DNA of 64,000 bases from IMG/VR virus record IMGVR_UViG_3300042731_011319, positions 1 through 64,000 of that record. One strand, written 5' to 3'. Shown one piece after another: positions 63,483 to 64,000 of the stretch (its first letter is position 1; each line of letters starts with the position of its first letter). The translations under genes and the position numbers were made by a program. The notes below the pieces were generated by a model that was not told the DNA's origin, searched no databases, and worked only from the letters and a program-made list of their open reading frames with translations. The stretch is from a virus.

Positions 63483-64000
63483 TTAAAATTGGTAATTATA
63501 TTTATTAATATCCCCTTGATATATATTATACACAGCTCTTTTACTATCTTCCATATATAATTTTCTATAGTCTGAATTATTTGTTGAGTTAATTTTACGA
63601 AGATTAGTTCTTGGTAGTTGAAGTTTTTTTAAAATGTATGCATAGTCTTCTTGAATGTTTTCAAATCTAGCAAGATAATCAATATTAGAATCAAGGAAAT
63701 AATCATAAGCTTGAAAATGGATGCCAGATTGAAAAGAACCCTCTTCCCGTTTCATTAGTTTCATGAAGTCAGGGATATGATTGACGAATTCATTAAAATC
63801 CATTTCGTTTGCAGCATCTGATATAATGCTATTTCTTTTATACCAATGATGTCCTGGTTTTAGTTTGCGAAAATATTTATACGCCGAAACTACCCGATCA
63901 TATGGATTGCGAATAAAAGTAAACGAAAAATAATTAGAATGTTCAGAGTGATAAGACATTGGGGAATGACCAGAAAACCCAAGCGACTCTAAGTTAAGCT
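63483..64000 (-). CDS. sulfotransferase (family 2-like), 5' end outside the window
   Basis: The 3' segment FTFIRNPYDRVVSAYKYFRK is clear, and the C-terminal half (ENIQEDYAYILKKLQLPRTN) is typical. The frame stays open upstream of the first ATG to the window edge (reading LNLESLGFSGHSPMSYHSEH), so the 5' loop of PAPS binding is beyond 64000 and the true start is not visible. Seventh sulfotransferase-fold gene in the window. Confidence 0.8.
   Translation of the reverse strand, partial: LNLESLGFSGHSPMSYHSEHSNYFSFTFIRNPYDRVVSAYKYFRKLKPGHHWYKRNSIISDAANEMDFNEFVNHIPDFMKLMKREEGSFQSGIHFQAYDYFLDSNIDYLARFENIQEDYAYILKKLQLPRTNLRKINSTNNSDYRKLYMEDSKRAVYNIYQGDINKYNYQF

Noticed and set aside
1-64000. Bacterial genomic island or capsule locus instead of a phage
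   Set aside because: Fibre genes, S74 chaperone, phage-type replication genes, dNMP kinase and very dense small genes throughout point to a phage; no housekeeping bacterial operons or transposases are seen.

Overview
The window is one continuous stretch of an AT-rich, gene-packed genome of a large tailed double-stranded DNA phage. It carries tail-fibre proteins (one with an S74 chaperone tail), a complete phage-type replication set, nucleotide metabolism, a tRNA, a tmRNA and dozens of very small genes. Nearly all genes lie on the minus strand, many with 1-14 base overlaps. Only five clear plus-strand genes occur (21, 176, 1873, 5926, 30891). The host is probably a Gram-negative, likely aquatic bacterium: there are lipoprotein signals and a porin-like outer-membrane protein. 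One of the two sigma factors (7524..8078) resembles the short sigma family common in Planctomycetes and Verrucomicrobia, so a PVC-group host is a reasonable guess but unproven. I found no clear Shine-Dalgarno sequence at the starts I inspected.

Layout. 1-4 kb: small genes, a mannose-6-phosphate-isomerase-type cupin, a virion-type protein and a RuvB-like ATPase. 4-10 kb: methyltransferase, sulfotransferase, tRNA-Thr, sigma factor, small genes, and CysQ (PAP phosphatase). 10-22.4 kb: a giant BspA-repeat adhesin followed by a cluster of sulfotransferases, glycosyltransferases and a WcbI-type acetyltransferase. 22.4-34.2 kb: inorganic pyrophosphatase, nucleotidyltransferase, second sigma factor, dNMP kinase, C5 DNA methyltransferase with a possible restriction partner, porin, dUTPase, an APS-kinase/nucleotidyltransferase fusion, tmRNA, UvdE, and a deoxyribosyltransferase-like protein. 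34.2-42.3 kb: tail fibres. 42.3-60.3 kb: ClpA-like unfoldase, a DNA polymerase III alpha split into PHP and polymerase genes with a proofreading exonuclease between, two 2OG-Fe(II) oxygenases, another fibre, RecB-like nuclease, primase, DnaB helicase, RecA and a holin-like protein. 60.3-64 kb: GDP-mannose 3,5-epimerase, two more glycosyltransferases, a methyltransferase, and a sulfotransferase cut by the window edge.

The most striking theme is a phage-borne sulfated-glycan programme. Seven sulfotransferase-fold genes and about eight glycosyltransferases sit with the supporting enzymes for the PAPS cycle: an APS kinase to make PAPS, CysQ to clear PAP, and a pyrophosphatase to pull the activation reactions. 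Sugar-nucleotide enzymes are present too. Only sulfate adenylylation has no recognised dedicated gene, unless the nucleotidyltransferase half of the APS-kinase fusion does it.

Transcription appears to follow two promoter codes. DNA-metabolism operons start with TTGAC(T/A)-N17-TAnnnT placed 6-11 bases before the start codon in most cases (ten sites, every spacer 17 bp). Structural, glycan and membrane genes instead carry WWGTGTA, most often exactly 9 bases before the start codon and without a -35 box. Both arrangements predict very short or absent 5' leaders, which fits the lack of Shine-Dalgarno sites. Two phage sigma factors are candidates for the switch. No intergenic stretch exceeds 300 bases.
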